Shown one piece after another: positions 11,604-22,282 of a stretch of DNA of 64,000 nucleotides; within the stretch, counting starts at the first letter, position 1; each line of letters opens with the position of its first letter. Source of the stretch: Heterohyrax brucei (lineage: Eukaryota > Chordata > Mammalia > Hyracoidea > Procaviidae); contig CM053141.1 of NCBI GenBank assembly GCA_028571685.1, positions 56,852,333 to 56,916,332 on the forward strand, read 5' to 3'. Made by a program: the position numbers and the translations under genes. The notes below the pieces were generated by a model. That model worked only from the letters and a program-made list of their open reading frames with translations. It was not told the origin of the DNA and searched no databases.

Positions 11604-13586
11604 TCAGTTTAATGTCTTATGGCCTTTGTTGAATGTCAACTGTTCATAGGAGGATAGTATCATCTCCCGGGTCTCGATTCTGTTCCATTGATCTATCTGT
11701 CTCTTTTTGTACCAGTACCAGGCTGTTTTGACAGCTGTGGCAGTGTAACAGATTTTAAAGTCAGGTAGTGTGAGGCCTCCCAGTGTGTTCTTCAATAGTA
11801 CTTCACTTATCTGGGGCTTCTTCCCTTTCCAAACAAAGCTAGCGATTTGTTTCTCTATTTCGATGAAAAATGTCACAGGAATTTGTACTAGGAGTGCATT
11901 ATATAAGTAGATTGCTTTGGATAAAATAGACATTTTCACAATGTTAAGCAGAGCAGGTTTCTCCATTTATGTAAGTCCCTCTTACTTTTTGTAGTAAGAT
12001 CTTGTAGTTCTCTTTGTAAAGATCTGTTATTTCTCTGGTTAAATTTATTCCTAGGTCTTTTATCTTCTTGTGGACTATAGAAAGTGGTATTGATTTGGTA
12101 ATTTTTTCTTTAATAATCTCATTGTTGGTATAAAGGAATCCTACTGATTTGCTTATGTTTATCTTGTATGCTGAGACTTTGCTGAACTCGTCTATCAGTT
12201 TGAATAGTTTACTTATGGATTCTTTAGGATTCTCTGCGTATACAATCATGTTACCTGCAAATAGTGAGATTCTTACTTCTTCTTTTTGATACAGATGTCC
12301 TTTATTTATTGGTTTTGTCTAATTGTCCTGGCTAGAACTCCTAGTACAGTGTTGAATAGGAGAGGTGAGAGTGGGCATCTTGGTCTAGTTCCCATCCCCA
12401 TCCTCTCTCCATTGAGGATGATGTAGGCACTTAGTTGGCTTTGTATAAATGGCCCTTATTGCATTGAGGAATTTGCTGTCTATTCCTATTTTGCTGAGAG
12501 TTTTTAACATGAATGGGTGTTGGACTTTATCAAATGCCTTTTCTGCACCAATAGACAAAATCATGTGATTCTTGTCTTTTTGTGTTATTTATGTAGTTGA
12601 TCACATAAATTGTTGTTCTGATGTTGAACCAGCCTTGCATCCTGGTATGAATCCAACTTGGTCGTGATGAATTATGTTTTTGATATGTTGTTGTATTCTA
12701 TTGGCAAGTATTTTGCTGAATATTTTTGCATCTAGATTCATGAATGATGTTGGCCTGTAGTTCTTTTTGTTGTTGTTGTTGGGTCTTTCCCTGGCTTTGA
12801 CATTAGGGTTATGCTGGCTTGATAGAATGAATTTGGGAGTATTCCATCCCTTTCTATGCTGTGAAATAGTTTCAATAGTAGTGGAGATAACTCTTCTTTA
12901 AAAACTTGGTAGAATTCTGTGGTGAAGCCACCTGGACCAGGGCTTTTTTTTGTTGGTAGTTTTTTTTTTTTTTTTATGACTTTTTCAATTTCTTCATTTG
13001 TGATGGGTTTATTAAGTTGTTCTGCTTCAGCTTGTGATAATTTTAGTAGGTGACATGAATCAAGGAATTTGTCCATTTCCTCTAGGTTTTCAAATTTGTT
13101 AGAGTACAGTCTTTCACAGTATTCTGTTCTATTTTTTATTTCTGTTGGATCTGTTGTGAAAACGCCCCTCTCATTCTTATTTGGGTTGTTTCCTTTCCCA
13201 TTTTTCTTTATTCAGTTTAGCCAATGGTTTGTCAGTTTTGTGGATCTTTTAAAAAACCAGCTTTTGATCTTTTCAAGTTTTTCAGTTGTTCTTCTATTCT
13301 CTAATTTGTTTAGTTCTGCTCTAATCTTTATGATCTGTTTTCTTCTGGTGTCTGTGGGGATCCTCTGTTGCTCTCTCTCTACTTGTTCAAGCTGTAGAGT
13401 TAGTTCTTTGGTTTGAGTTATTTCTTCCTTCTGGATATGTGCGTTTCTAGGGATAAACTGACCCCTGAGCACTGCTGTAGCTGTATCCCTTAGGTTCTGG
13501 AAGGAAGTGTGTTCATTCTCATTGGAATCCATAAATTTCTTTATTTCATCCTTGATTTCTTCTATAACCCATGGCTTTTTGAGCAA
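11604..13586 (-). pseudogene. L1 ORF2 remnant (reverse transcriptase and C-terminal part)
   Basis: Minus-strand open pieces at 13212-13586, 12738-13076, 11944-12249 and 11604-11966 give, in order, the end of the endonuclease domain, the reverse transcriptase fingers/palm and the post-RT region of L1 ORF2. The catalytic Phe-Ala-Asp-Asp box at about 12244-12262 has become Phe-Ala-Gly-Asn. Frameshifts separate every piece. The normal product nicks DNA and performs target-primed reverse transcription. This copy is dead. Confidence 0.85.
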
Positions 13587-13696
13587 GATGTTATTCTGTT
13601 TCCATGAGTCTGACTCTGTTTTTTGGAGCCATTGGGAGATTCTGACCAGGCAAATTCCTGCTTAGGGACAATAATCCTTACCTCAGCACTATTCCC

Positions 13697-13848
13697 TACC
13701 AAAACCCAAAACAGGTTGCTGTCAAGTCAATTCCAATTCATAGTGAATCTGTAAGAGTTGAGCTGCTCCACAGAGTTTCCAAGGAGAAGCTGGTGGATTT
13801 GAAATACTTAACTTTTAGTTACCAGCCAAGACACTGAGACTCTGTCTG
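13697..13848 (-). mobile_element. antisense AfroSINE
   Basis: Typical tail 'gtcaattccaattcatag' and body 'cagagtttccaaggag' in reverse complement. The head is eroded. Confidence 0.75.
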
Positions 13849-14095
13849 TTCCCTAACCATGATAAAAACCTCAAGTCAGTCTCCTTTCTCTGCTCTCTGA
13901 AACCATTTTTCAGACCTGAATTGGAAGGCAATTCTGCTGTCCTTTGGAAGCCTCATAATACGAGTAATAAAAATTTTCCAGCTCCCTTGGTGCACATGTG
14001 GTATCATTAGTCTTGACAGTCAAACCAAGTTTTGTGTGGCTGTCCATTCTGATTCTACAGAGCGGCCACATCAGTATACTTCTCTGGAAGTTCAT
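13849..14095. other. no gene seen
   Basis: Unassigned segment between the SINE and the ancient L1. No coding signal and no recognised repeat. Confidence 0.4.
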
Positions 14096-14767
14096 CTAAC
14101 AGTTGTGTGTATCAGTCATTTCTTTTTATTGCTGAGTAGTATTCCATTGTGTGTATGTACCACAATTTGTTCCATTCATCTGTTAAAGGGCATCTGATCA
14201 GATTCCAGATTTTGGCTATTATATACAGTGCTTCTGTGAACTTTATGAACAGGGGTTTATGGGACCATAATTTTTCATTTCTCTGGTATAAATGTCCAGG
14301 TGTATAACTGCTGGGTCATATGTTAAGTGCATATTTAATTTTGTAAGAAACTACAAAACTGCTTTTGGAGTGGTTATATGATTTTACATTCCCACCAGTG
14401 ATGTATGAGTGATCCAGTTTCTCTGTGTCTTTGTCAGCATTTGGTGTTGCCACTATTTTTTTTTTTTAATTTTGGCTATTCTGACAAGTGTGCAGTAGTA
14501 GCTCCCTGTGGTTTTATTTTTCCTTAATGGTGAATGATATTGGACATATCTTCATGTGCTTATTTGCCATCTGTATATCTTCCTCAGTAATATGTCTCTT
14601 CAAGTCTTTTTCGTATTTTCTAGTTGAGGCATTGTTTTTTAATTAGTGGATTACGACTGATTTGTGCACTAACAAGTATTTATTGGGAGATGGAGATAGC
14701 CTCAGCTGTTTGAATTCCTCCTTGTCAGTTAAACTAGTGTGAAGTAACTCAGTTGAAAAAGAAAGAT

Positions 14768-14768
<1 letters not shown>

Positions 14769-14809
<41 letters not shown>

Positions 14810-14816
14810 CATGCAC
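14769..14816. repeat. (TG)n microsatellite with (GC)n end
   Basis: About 15 TG units followed by alternating GC and then 'gtgcatgcac'. The alternating purine-pyrimidine tract could adopt Z-DNA. Confidence 0.98.
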
Positions 14817-14857
14817 ATGAACATTTCCACACATATGTATGTGGTTGTATAGGAAGA

Positions 14858-15048
14858 TTTGTTGCTAGTTGCTATTGAGGTGATTCTGGCTCTTGGCAAC
14901 CTCATGTGTGTAGATGGAGCTGCCCCATAGGGTTTTTAAGACTGTAGCTTTTCGAAAACAGATCACCAGGTGCCTCTGGGGTTTGAAAAGCTTACTTTTC
15001 AGTTAGTTGTCTAGCACTTAACCATTTGAGCCATGCAGGGACTCTATA
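14858..15048 (-). mobile_element. antisense AfroSINE, long-body type
   Basis: Shows the variant with 'catgtgtgtagatgg' and 'aaacagatcaccaggtgc', ending at a head-like 'gccatgcagggactct'. Confidence 0.8.
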
Positions 15049-15423
15049 TATGAAGATAACAGATATTAGTCTTCTAATATTCAAGTGTGCAAAGTGATTG
15101 CACATCTTTATTTTCTTTAATTCATCTGCTCCTCCTAGTCTGGTGAGATATTTAATTTTAATAATTAGTGTCAGCTCCTTGCCTCCAAGTTGTGCAAGGC
15201 CCTTGGATCTTATGCAATTCTCTTTTATAGGGGAGGTCACTCTAGTCAACAATTATGAATCCACCGTGTTTTCCACTGAAGCACCAGCCACTGTCTTAGT
15301 CCATTCTGTGTGGTTCTGTCATGCTGGCCAGCTTACTTGCTAATTCCCCATTTCTCGGAGAAGGGACCCTTGAGTGAGGCTAGGAGGATGCAATCATGCA
15401 GTTTCTTAGGTCTTCGCACATTA
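15049..15423. other. no gene seen
   Basis: AT-rich then mixed sequence without a recognised repeat or credible exon. Opposed short frames at 14992-15252 and 15098-15343 show no protein similarity that I recognise. Confidence 0.4.
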
Positions 15424-15650
15424 TCTAGGGCAGCACCATCCAATAGAATTTTCTACAAAGAAGGGAATATCCTATAACTCTACTTTCTAATGTAGCCACT
15501 AGCCACATGTATCTATTAAGCATATGAAATGCAACTAGTGAGAATAAGAATTTATAATCATATTTAATTTTAATTCATTTAAATTTTAAAAACCATATGT
15601 GGTCTGTGACCACTGTACTTGACAATTTAAGTGCAATTTAAGTGATACTG
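15424..15650. mobile_element. hAT-Charlie type miniature DNA transposon
   Basis: Begins 'gcagcaccatccaatagaa', has an internal 'gtagccactagccacatgt' and an AT-rich 'tttaattttaattcattt' core. These mark a common mammalian hAT miniature element. I am not certain of the exact family name. Confidence 0.75.
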
Positions 15651-15827
15651 CCACATCCTTGTTTACAGGGCCTTCTGACCCTCTGACCTCTGAGAGAAAT
15701 GTCTCTTCTTTTTGCCCCCTATACACTCCTTACCTCTCCTTGGACACATATTCCACAATCCGTATGATGGCTTTAGTTTCCATAAAAACAGAAGGAATCT
15801 CAAATTATTTCTGTTTGCATTGTCCTG

Positions 15828-16334
15828 TGTCTTAGTCGTCTAGTGCTGCTATAACAGAAATACCACAAGTGGATAGCTTTAACAAAAAGATGTTTATTCT
15901 CTCACAGTCTTGTAGGCTACAAGTCCACATTCAGAACATCAGCTCCAGGGAAGGGTTTCTCTCTCTTGTTGACTCTAGAGGGAAAGTCATTGTCAACAGT
16001 CTTCCCTTGGCTAGAAGCATCTCAGAACAGAAACCTCATGTCCAAAGGACAAGCCCTTTCCTGGTATTGCTTTCTTGATACTGTGAGGTCCCCATTTCGC
16101 TCTGCTAACTTCTCTCTTTTTTAATATCTCAAAAGAGATTGACTTAGAACACTGTCTAGTCTTGTAGATTGCATCAGTACAACTGCGGGTAATATATCTC
16201 GTTGCTTCATAGTGATAGGATTACAACACATAAAGAAATCATATGACAAAATGGTAGATAACCATACAATACTTGGAATCATGAACTAGCAAAGTTGCCA
16301 TATATTTTCAGGAGACATAATTCAATCCATGACA
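15828..16334 (-). mobile_element. antisense solo LTR (MaLR/ERVL-like)
   Basis: 507 bp with TG...CA ends in both readings and a body like the other LTRs here. Flanks 'tcctg' and 'ccttg' are a decayed 5-bp target duplication. No internal region is attached. Confidence 0.85.
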
Positions 16335-16511
16335 CCTTGCAAAAGTGTTTAAATCAAGAGAACATCAAGGATGTGGCTATTTCCTTGAAATTAAGAGGGA
16401 AAACAAATACAAGTTAGTATTTCAATGTGTTACTACCCCACAGTAACACAGTGCGGCTTAGGGCGGATAACGTAATGTTACGTCAACCTTGCACTGTATC
16501 TGTTAATTGCT
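16335..16511. other. no gene seen
   Basis: Short unassigned stretch with a few CpGs near 16450-16490. Confidence 0.35.
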
Positions 16512-16735
16512 CTCTAGTTTACAAAACCCAGTTGTTGTTAGTTGCCATCTTGTCCGCTCTGACTCATGCAGACCTGACACAGAATGGAACAAAACATTGT
16601 CCAGTCCTGCACTATCTTTGTGGTTGTTGCTATGTTTGAGTCTATTGTTTTGGCTATTGTGTCCATCCATCTCATGGAGGTTTTACCTTGTTTTCATTGA
16701 CCCTACTGCTCTTGCCCTACCAGCAGAAGAATGTG
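16512..16735 (-). mobile_element. antisense RTE 3' fragment
   Basis: Starts with the RTE tail 'gttgttgttagttgccatc' and continues into the 3' coding end up to about 16735. Strongly 5'-truncated. Confidence 0.75.
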
Positions 16736-16814
16736 TTCCATGAGATAATTAAGTATTCTGGGTTATGGGCTTGAAGTAATTAGTAGTGTGTAATGGAGGA
16801 GGATGTGTGTAAAG

Positions 16815-17040
16815 AAGTCTGGTTGCACAGTAGTTATGCAAACAGTTGCTAACCATCAAGGTCAGTAGTTTGAATCCACCAGTTTCTCCATGGTCGAAAG
16901 ATGTTGTGGTCTGCTCTGGTAAAATTACAGCATTGGAAACTCAATGGGGCAGTTTTATTCTGTCCTGTAAGGTCTCTCTGAATAAGAGCAATGGTAGTGA
17001 AGGTTTGTTTTTTTTTTTGTTTTTGTGTGTTCTTTTTTGG
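16815..17040 (+). mobile_element. AfroSINE, variant body
   Basis: Head 'tctggttgcacagtagtta', variant block 'ccatggtcgaaagatg', common tail block and a long T-rich end at 17005-17040. Confidence 0.8.
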
Positions 17041-17147
17041 AATGGGGGAGTGACAGTGGTGGAATTCTTCTTTCTATGCAGGAGACCTAGAGGGTAGCTA
17101 TCTGTCAGTGGAGGCTTATATTACTGTGCTACTAAACAAGTTTTAAA

Positions 17148-17313
17148 AATACTGCTGGCATAATTTAGGTTAAGTGCTATGGCTGCTAACCAACAGGTGG
17201 GCAGTTTAAATTCACCAGGTGCTCCTTGAGAACTCTCTGGGGCACTTCTACTCGGCCCTAAGGTCTCTATGAGTCAGAATCAACTCAGTGGCAGTGAGAG
17301 AAATAGGTTTTAG
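17148..17313 (+). mobile_element. AfroSINE
   Basis: Full body with 'ggctgctaaccaacaggtg', 'caggtgctccttgag' and tail 'ctatgagtcagaatcaact'. Confidence 0.85.
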
Positions 17314-17315
17314 AG

Positions 17316-17514
17316 AAGCTTTCAGACTAAGATGGTCTAAGAAGAAAGGCCAGATGATCTACTTCTGAAAACAAGCCAATGGAAAATGCTGTGGATGACA
17401 GTAGTCTGATCTGCAACCAACCAGGAGGATGGCCCAGGACCAGTCAGCATTTATTTCTAGTGTATGTGAGGTCACCGTGAATGGGGAGTGGACTTGAAGA
17501 TAGCTAGCAACAAC
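17316..17514 (+). mobile_element. RTE deletion derivative (5' block joined to 3' tail)
   Basis: 17320-17395 matches the 5' region of the RTE ('cagactaagatgg ... gatctacttctgaaaa') and is followed at once by the 3' end ('ggatggcccaggaccag' and tail ending 'agctagcaacaaca'). About 3 kb of coding sequence is missing between them. A similar join occurs at 39766-40033. Confidence 0.65.
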
Positions 17515-17544
17515 ACTGGGGAAGAGGGTAGTAACCCTCATTGC

Positions 17545-17990
17545 AACCCTGGTTGTTATTGTTGGGAGCTGTCGAGTGGGTTCTACACACAGCAGAATGA
17601 AACACCGCCTGGTCCTGTGCCATCCTCACAATTGTTCCTATGCTCGAAGTCATTGTTGCAGCCAGTGTATCAGTCTGTCTCATTGAGGAGCTTCCTCTTT
17701 TTCGATGACCCTCTACTTTACCAAGCATGGTGTCCTTATCCAGGGTCTGGTCCCTCCTAGTAATGTGTCCAAAGTATGTAAAATATCTCAAGGACTAGAG
17801 TCCTTCACTACTGCAACGTGGGGCTTGAATTCTGTCTTCAGTTCTTTCAGCTTGAGAAATGCCAACAGTGTTCTTCTCTTGATTGTCTAACTTCAGATCT
17901 TTGCACATGTCATTATAATACTTTACTTTGTTTTCTGAAGCCACCTTTTGAAATGTCCTGTTTAGTTCTTTTCCTTCATGACTGGCGTTA
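17545..17990 (-). mobile_element. antisense RTE fragment with internal deletion
   Basis: 17545-17788 is the 3' end and 17789-17990 is a block that lies far upstream in the complete copies (compare 45250-45430), so roughly 1.5 kb is missing between them. Frames on both strands are remnants only. Confidence 0.75.
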
Positions 17991-18392
17991 TTGGCAAACT
18001 GCTGAGGAACAGAGGTCCAACCTATAGGCATTTAAAATTGGCTTCAAAATGCTGGTAGCTGTAGCTTGCTGTCCCTAGATTCAAATATTAGCTTCTGAGA
18101 AGAAAGCAGGAAGTGACCATCTTAAGTCTGAGTTCAGTTTTGACAGATTCCATAGAAGAATCCTAATCAAAAGGAGAAAAATGCAGAACACAATTTCAAA
18201 TTCTAGTGGATTCTAGACCTTTCTGGAGCCACAGCGAGTGGGTGAACCCCTAAAACTGTTGCCCTGAGATAAATGCTTTAAATCTGAAGCTAAAAATGTC
18301 TCCTGAAGTTGTCTTAAAACCATGGTTTACCTTAACTTGTAAAAAAGATCTGCTTTGAGCATTTTGCTCTTTTAAGAATACTTACATGGGAT
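17991..18392. other. no gene seen
   Basis: No recognised repeat or coding signal. Confidence 0.4.
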
Positions 18393-18572
18393 TAAGAGCC
18401 CTGGTGGTACAGCATCTTAAGAGCTCAGCTGCTAATCAAAAGGTCTGCTGTTTGAATCTACCAGCTACTCCTTAGAAATTCTATAGGGCAGTTCTACCCT
18501 GTCCTATAGGGTTGCTGTGAGTTGGAACCAACTCTATGACAACAGGTTTTTGTTTCTGTTTTGTTTTTACGG
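18393..18572 (+). mobile_element. AfroSINE
   Basis: Head 'gagccctggtggtacagca', body with 'ctgctaatcaaaaggtctgc', tail and T-rich end at 18545-18570. Confidence 0.88.
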
Positions 18573-18800
18573 TACCAAATTGACAGCAGCAACTCAAAAG
18601 ATTCGATAGGATTCTTATGGGGCCACGAGTTTATATTAATGACAGAGGAACAACTTGGAAAAGGAGGGTGAGACTGGCTTCACAACTTCAAGGAGTGCAA
18701 TCAGTGTCACTGACTCGTACATGTGGAAATTGTTGAATTGGTGTATGTTTTGCTGTGTATAGTCTCGACAACAATAACAAAGTCATTAAAAAAAGATTTG
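18573..18800 (+). mobile_element. 3' end of an L1-like retroposon
   Basis: The last part, 'gaaattgttgaattggtg' to 'caacaataacaaagtc' followed by an A-run at 18788-18795, has the form of a polyadenylated retroposon 3' end that I associate with an L1 subfamily of this lineage. Strong 5' truncation. Confidence 0.5.
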
Positions 18801-18860
18801 AGTTTAGAATTGTTTTAATTGATCAGTAAGTGAAAAGGGCAAAGCACTTTTAAGAACCTA

Positions 18861-18918
18861 GTTTGTGCGTGTGTGCGTGTGTGTGTGTGTGTGTGTGCAT
18901 GTGTGTGTGTGTGTGTGT
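18861..18918. repeat. (TG)n microsatellite
   Basis: About 29 dinucleotide units with a few TGCG and GCAT interruptions. Confidence 0.98.
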
Positions 18919-19469
18919 AAGTGGGAGAGCTGTATGACATGAGAATATGTGGGGGGAATGTTCAGGGAGTCGGTCGTCTTCCCTGAAAATCTTGTCAGGT
19001 TGAAATTTCATTAAAAAAAGAGGTGCTTGTCCTAGTTGTCAAGTGCATTCAAGTTCAGCTTTGTTTATTGAGGTGGCCCTGCCAGGCCACTGGCCGTTTT
19101 GGTCACCAGAGTTCTAGACACCAGAGAAAGAAAAGGGAGGTGGAGTCTGTGATTTTGTTGTTGAGCCTAGGACTAGAAATAGAAAATTATGCCTCACTAG
19201 AAGCCAAAAGAGCCTCACCCTGATAAGACCAGCAGGCAGATAAGAGTGGCCTGTGAAGTCTTATTAGAGTCAGAAGGCTCAGAGCTGAACTTCTACATTT
19301 TTCAATGTTTAGAGTAAGATTTATGGTACAAGGTCAGTGACTGGTAATCTCTAGTTACCATGAGATTTAGTACTGCTTTAATAATTACAATATAGGTATT
19401 ATTCTTTTTAAGGATGTATAAACAAGAAAAAAAAGAAGAAAGATTTGAAAGACACAGACAATAAAAACA
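18919..19469. other. mostly unique DNA, no gene seen
   Basis: A short frame at 19023-19223 has no recognisable similarity. No splice-consistent exon was identified. Confidence 0.4.
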
Positions 19470-19565
19470 AAGTTGAGCACCTACTCTGCATCAGGCACTG
19501 CCTTAAGTACCAAGTTAGTATTCATAACAACAATCCTAAGAAGGAGGTACAGGTATCCACAGCTT
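19470..19565 (-). mobile_element. MIR, antisense fragment
   Basis: Contains the antisense MIR core 'gagcacctactctgcatca' and 'ggcactgccttaagtacc', then 'acaacaatcctaagaagga'. Confidence 0.75.
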
Positions 19566-19911
19566 GCAAGAGTTCACTTTACGCCTCTTTGCTTTTACAG
19601 AAGACCTACATTAGTACTGGTTTTCAAAGAAATCTGAAGAGAATTTTCACTTTTACAGGAAAAGGCAAGAAGCACCAATAGTGTTCAGCATTTATTTGGC
19701 AGCTAGAGGTTAAAGAGGCAGCGTGGACCATGGAGAGCCAGAGCTGCAGCCCCAAGCTACTTCCCCGAAACCACACTAAGCATCGCAGCGTCACACTGAG
19801 ATAACTTTGAACTGTGTCTGTGAGCAATTGTGCTTTATCTTGATTTATTTTGCAGATTCAAAGAATGTCAGGCTTTTTCCCATCTCCTTCATTAAAATCA
19901 AAGTGAAAAGA
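19566..19911. other. unique DNA, no gene seen
   Basis: No recognised repeat. The 19445-19681 frame starts inside the MIR and is not credible as an exon. Confidence 0.4.
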
Positions 19912-20070
19912 CCGAATGGCCTAGAGTCATTTACTGGTTGGATGACTTGGACACAATTTTTAATCTCTGTGTTCCTCAGTGTTGTCAGCTGTAAAATGGG
20001 GATAATCACACAAGTTTCCTAGCTATCCACAAGATGTGTCCCAAGGTATCAGAAAAGACTAAGTGAGCTC
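19912..20070 (+). mobile_element. MIR, sense fragment
   Basis: Carries the sense core with 'ggatgacttggacac', 'ctgtgttcctcagtgttg' and 'tgtaaaatggggataatc'. Confidence 0.75.
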
Positions 20071-20215
20071 ATGTGGGTTTTAGGAGTCATGTGGTGTGAT
20101 TTGATGGGTTATTTTTTCCTATATAAATTAATGCCAATTTTTTCTTAATTTTATGCCATCTTGATTTTCAAGAAGTTTCATAGGAATGTTTTACTTGTGG
20201 ATAACAAGGGAAACT

Positions 20216-20300
20216 TGTATAACTGTCCCCATTTTACAGTTGAGAACACTGAGGAACAAAGATTAAAAAGTTTGTCCAAATCATCCAACAGTAAATTACT
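20216..20300 (-). mobile_element. MIR, antisense fragment
   Basis: 'ccccattttacagttgaga' and 'cactgaggaacaaagatt' are the antisense MIR core. Confidence 0.7.
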
Positions 20301-20419
20301 CTAGGGCATATGGTTTTTATCTCTTTGACTTTTATGAAAGTGATGGTAAAAGCCTCATCTTTCTTGAATCTTCGTTGTCCCGATAGTAGGGTAATTTTTG
20401 TGTCACTTCTGAGGCAGGA

Positions 20420-20735
20420 AACCGATGGATGGCAGCTGGGTGGAGTTAAGCTGCCATTTCCTCTCCATTATGGACCCAGTGCAGCTGCACTAACCCCATA
20501 ATGTAAGTGTCATTACAAAATCTGTTCACCAACCCTAAAAGATCACACCCCCGAACACATGCCGAAGAAGAACCTACCCTTGGTCTGTATGTTATTTGTA
20601 TCTTCCAGTAGGTAAACTCCTGTGGCCCCAGATCAGGCATTCATGTTGGTGTTGCAGGTCCCAGTCATCTCCATCCCTTGACAAACCAAATAAAATTTTC
20701 TTTCACCATCACCTGATTCGTGTTTCAGTGTCCCA
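20420..20735 (+). other. possible degenerate LTR (R-U5 like)
   Basis: An 'aataaaattttctttc' polyadenylation-type motif at about 20688-20703 is followed by a short U5-like stretch. No termini, target duplication or second copy is visible, so this is tentative. Confidence 0.3.
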
Positions 20736-20763
20736 AATGGAAACAGACAGCCATAGCTTTTTT

Positions 20764-20840
20764 CCCTGGAGTGGATGGTGGGTTTGAACCATATACCTTT
20801 TCAGGTGAGTGCTTATCAGCTGTACCACCAGGGTTACTGC
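20764..20840 (-). mobile_element. AfroSINE head fragment, antisense
   Basis: Only the head half is present: 'ggtgggtttgaacca' to 'gtaccaccagggttac'. Confidence 0.65.
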
Positions 20841-21280
20841 CAGGAAAACCAGCCACATCTGACTCACTGCTTAGTCTTCTGTGCTGATGCCCATGTTTTT
20901 GCATTTGCCGGGTGTCTCCCAAGTCTGCCTAATTGATGCCTTCCTAGTCTTCAAAATTTAGCGTGAATTACCTCCTCTGTCAGGGTACTATGGTCCCTTC
21001 ACAGGCAGACACAGACATTTGTTTCTTTGTGCTTTCGTAATCCACTGCATACTCCTCTTAGAGGCATTCTTGTACTGGATCACAGCGAGTTGCCGAGTCT
21101 GATGCAATCTTAAGACATCTGTTATTTATTTTTAAATACTTCTGAAATGCAGTGTGATATCATGTGCACCACATAGTTTATGCTCTAACCAAATGTTTCC
21201 AGACTCTACTCAACAATGCCCTACCAGAGGGAAAGCACTTGTTATTCCTATCTCCAAACAGTGAGTGCTTTGTTAAGGTC
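20841..21280. other. unique DNA, no gene seen
   Basis: No recognised repeat or exon. Confidence 0.4.
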
Positions 21281-21420
21281 ACTGTTATTAGGTGCTGTGG
21301 AGTCCATTCCAATTCACAGCAACCCTATGTACAACAGAACAAAACACTGCCTGGTCCTGTGTGATCCTGATAATTGTTGTTATGCTTGAGGCCATTGCTG
21401 GCAGCCACTGTGTCAATCCA

Positions 21421-22282
21421 TGCCAAGGCCTATCACCCACAAAGGCCTCTGTGAGCCAAGCTACAAGCCTATGTGATAGCGGGGGGATGCATCTCACTCC
21501 TGAAATATTTCTGGCCGTACTCTCCCTGATGATATTATTTCCCAACACAAGGATCAAAGAAGATGCCTTCTGAGAAGAGTTTTACAACCCGCTAGGCTTA
21601 ATGAATCCCGACACAGAACGCCCAGCCCAGGAGTGCCCAGCCCGGGAATGCCAAGGCCAGCCCAGCCCCACTGGCTTCCCCCAACTGCACATCCCCCTCC
21701 ACATGTGAAAAACTAGACTGCAGGAAGGCCCTGGGAAGCTCCCCAGGGACGACCCCCCCTGCACAGCTCTTACATATAGACATCCCATTGCCTGCATCAG
21801 GAAGATGGATAGGCTCCCAAGTCTATTATATTTGGTACGGCAAATAAGTAAATACTAAAGAAATACCCTCCTTAGAACAGCTTAAGAAAGACGTAGGGTG
21901 GGGGACGGTAGGTGTTTACTATCCCCACAGGAAGAGACAAAATAAAGAGCAAAGAAGGATTATAGCCTTTAGATGAGTTTTACCCCTCCTCCTGCACCTT
22001 TTAACCTTGAGGTATAGATAGAGCTGATTGAGCCCAAGACATAACTTTGTTTTCACTGTTGATTATAACTACAATATACTTGCCTCGGGCCATTACCTAA
22101 AAAACCCTAATGATTAACATGAAAAAAGACCACACTGATCATATAAAAAATAAAGAAAGACAGGCCCTGATGGTCAGCGGCCGATCTCCAGATCCCTGGT
22201 TGTCTCAGTCTCATCATTTCTCCTTTGCTGATGCCACCCATCCCTCTGTGATCCCAGACCCTGCCGAGGCTGGCTCCTGGCA
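21421..22282. mobile_element. 862-bp solo LTR with 6-bp target duplication
   Basis: The ends are TGCCA and TGGCA, a 5-bp inverted terminus as in retroviral LTRs. The flanks are 'aatcca' (21415-21420) and 'actccg' (22283-22288), aligned with intact RTE on both sides. A 6-bp duplication would suit a class II ERV. It contains GC-rich short repeats at 21617-21680 and AATAAA-type motifs near 21940 and 22150. It differs from the MaLR-like LTRs elsewhere in the window. Confidence 0.7.

Larger units (their letters stand above)
9489..13625 (-). mobile_element. 5'-truncated antisense L1 of the local lineage
   Basis: Minus strand shows ORF2 fragments followed by a long 3' UTR (about 10400 down to 9489) ending in an A-rich tail seen as T-runs at 9487-9515. 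Its 3' UTR is homologous to the sense copy at 59927-60220 and 63682-63880. The 5' break falls in the ORF2 endonuclease C-terminal part near 13620. Confidence 0.85.
9175..14645 (-). mobile_element. ancient antisense L1M, split by a younger L1
   Basis: 9175-9410 and 14096-14645 are consecutive pieces of one ancient L1 3' region in reverse complement. The first ends at 'gactcagcatatg'; the second resumes with 'gtgtgtatcagtcatttc' and runs on through the lines that describe L1 ORF2 end and 3' UTR. Everything between arrived later. Confidence 0.7.

Noticed and set aside
13069-13416. Hydrophobic 115-codon plus-strand frame resembling a membrane protein
   Set aside because: It is the reverse strand of L1 ORF2. 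A-rich sense gives Phe/Leu/Ser-rich antisense translations.
14769-14816. (TG)n(GC)n tract as a regulatory element
   Set aside because: Z-DNA potential is real, but nothing nearby is a gene.
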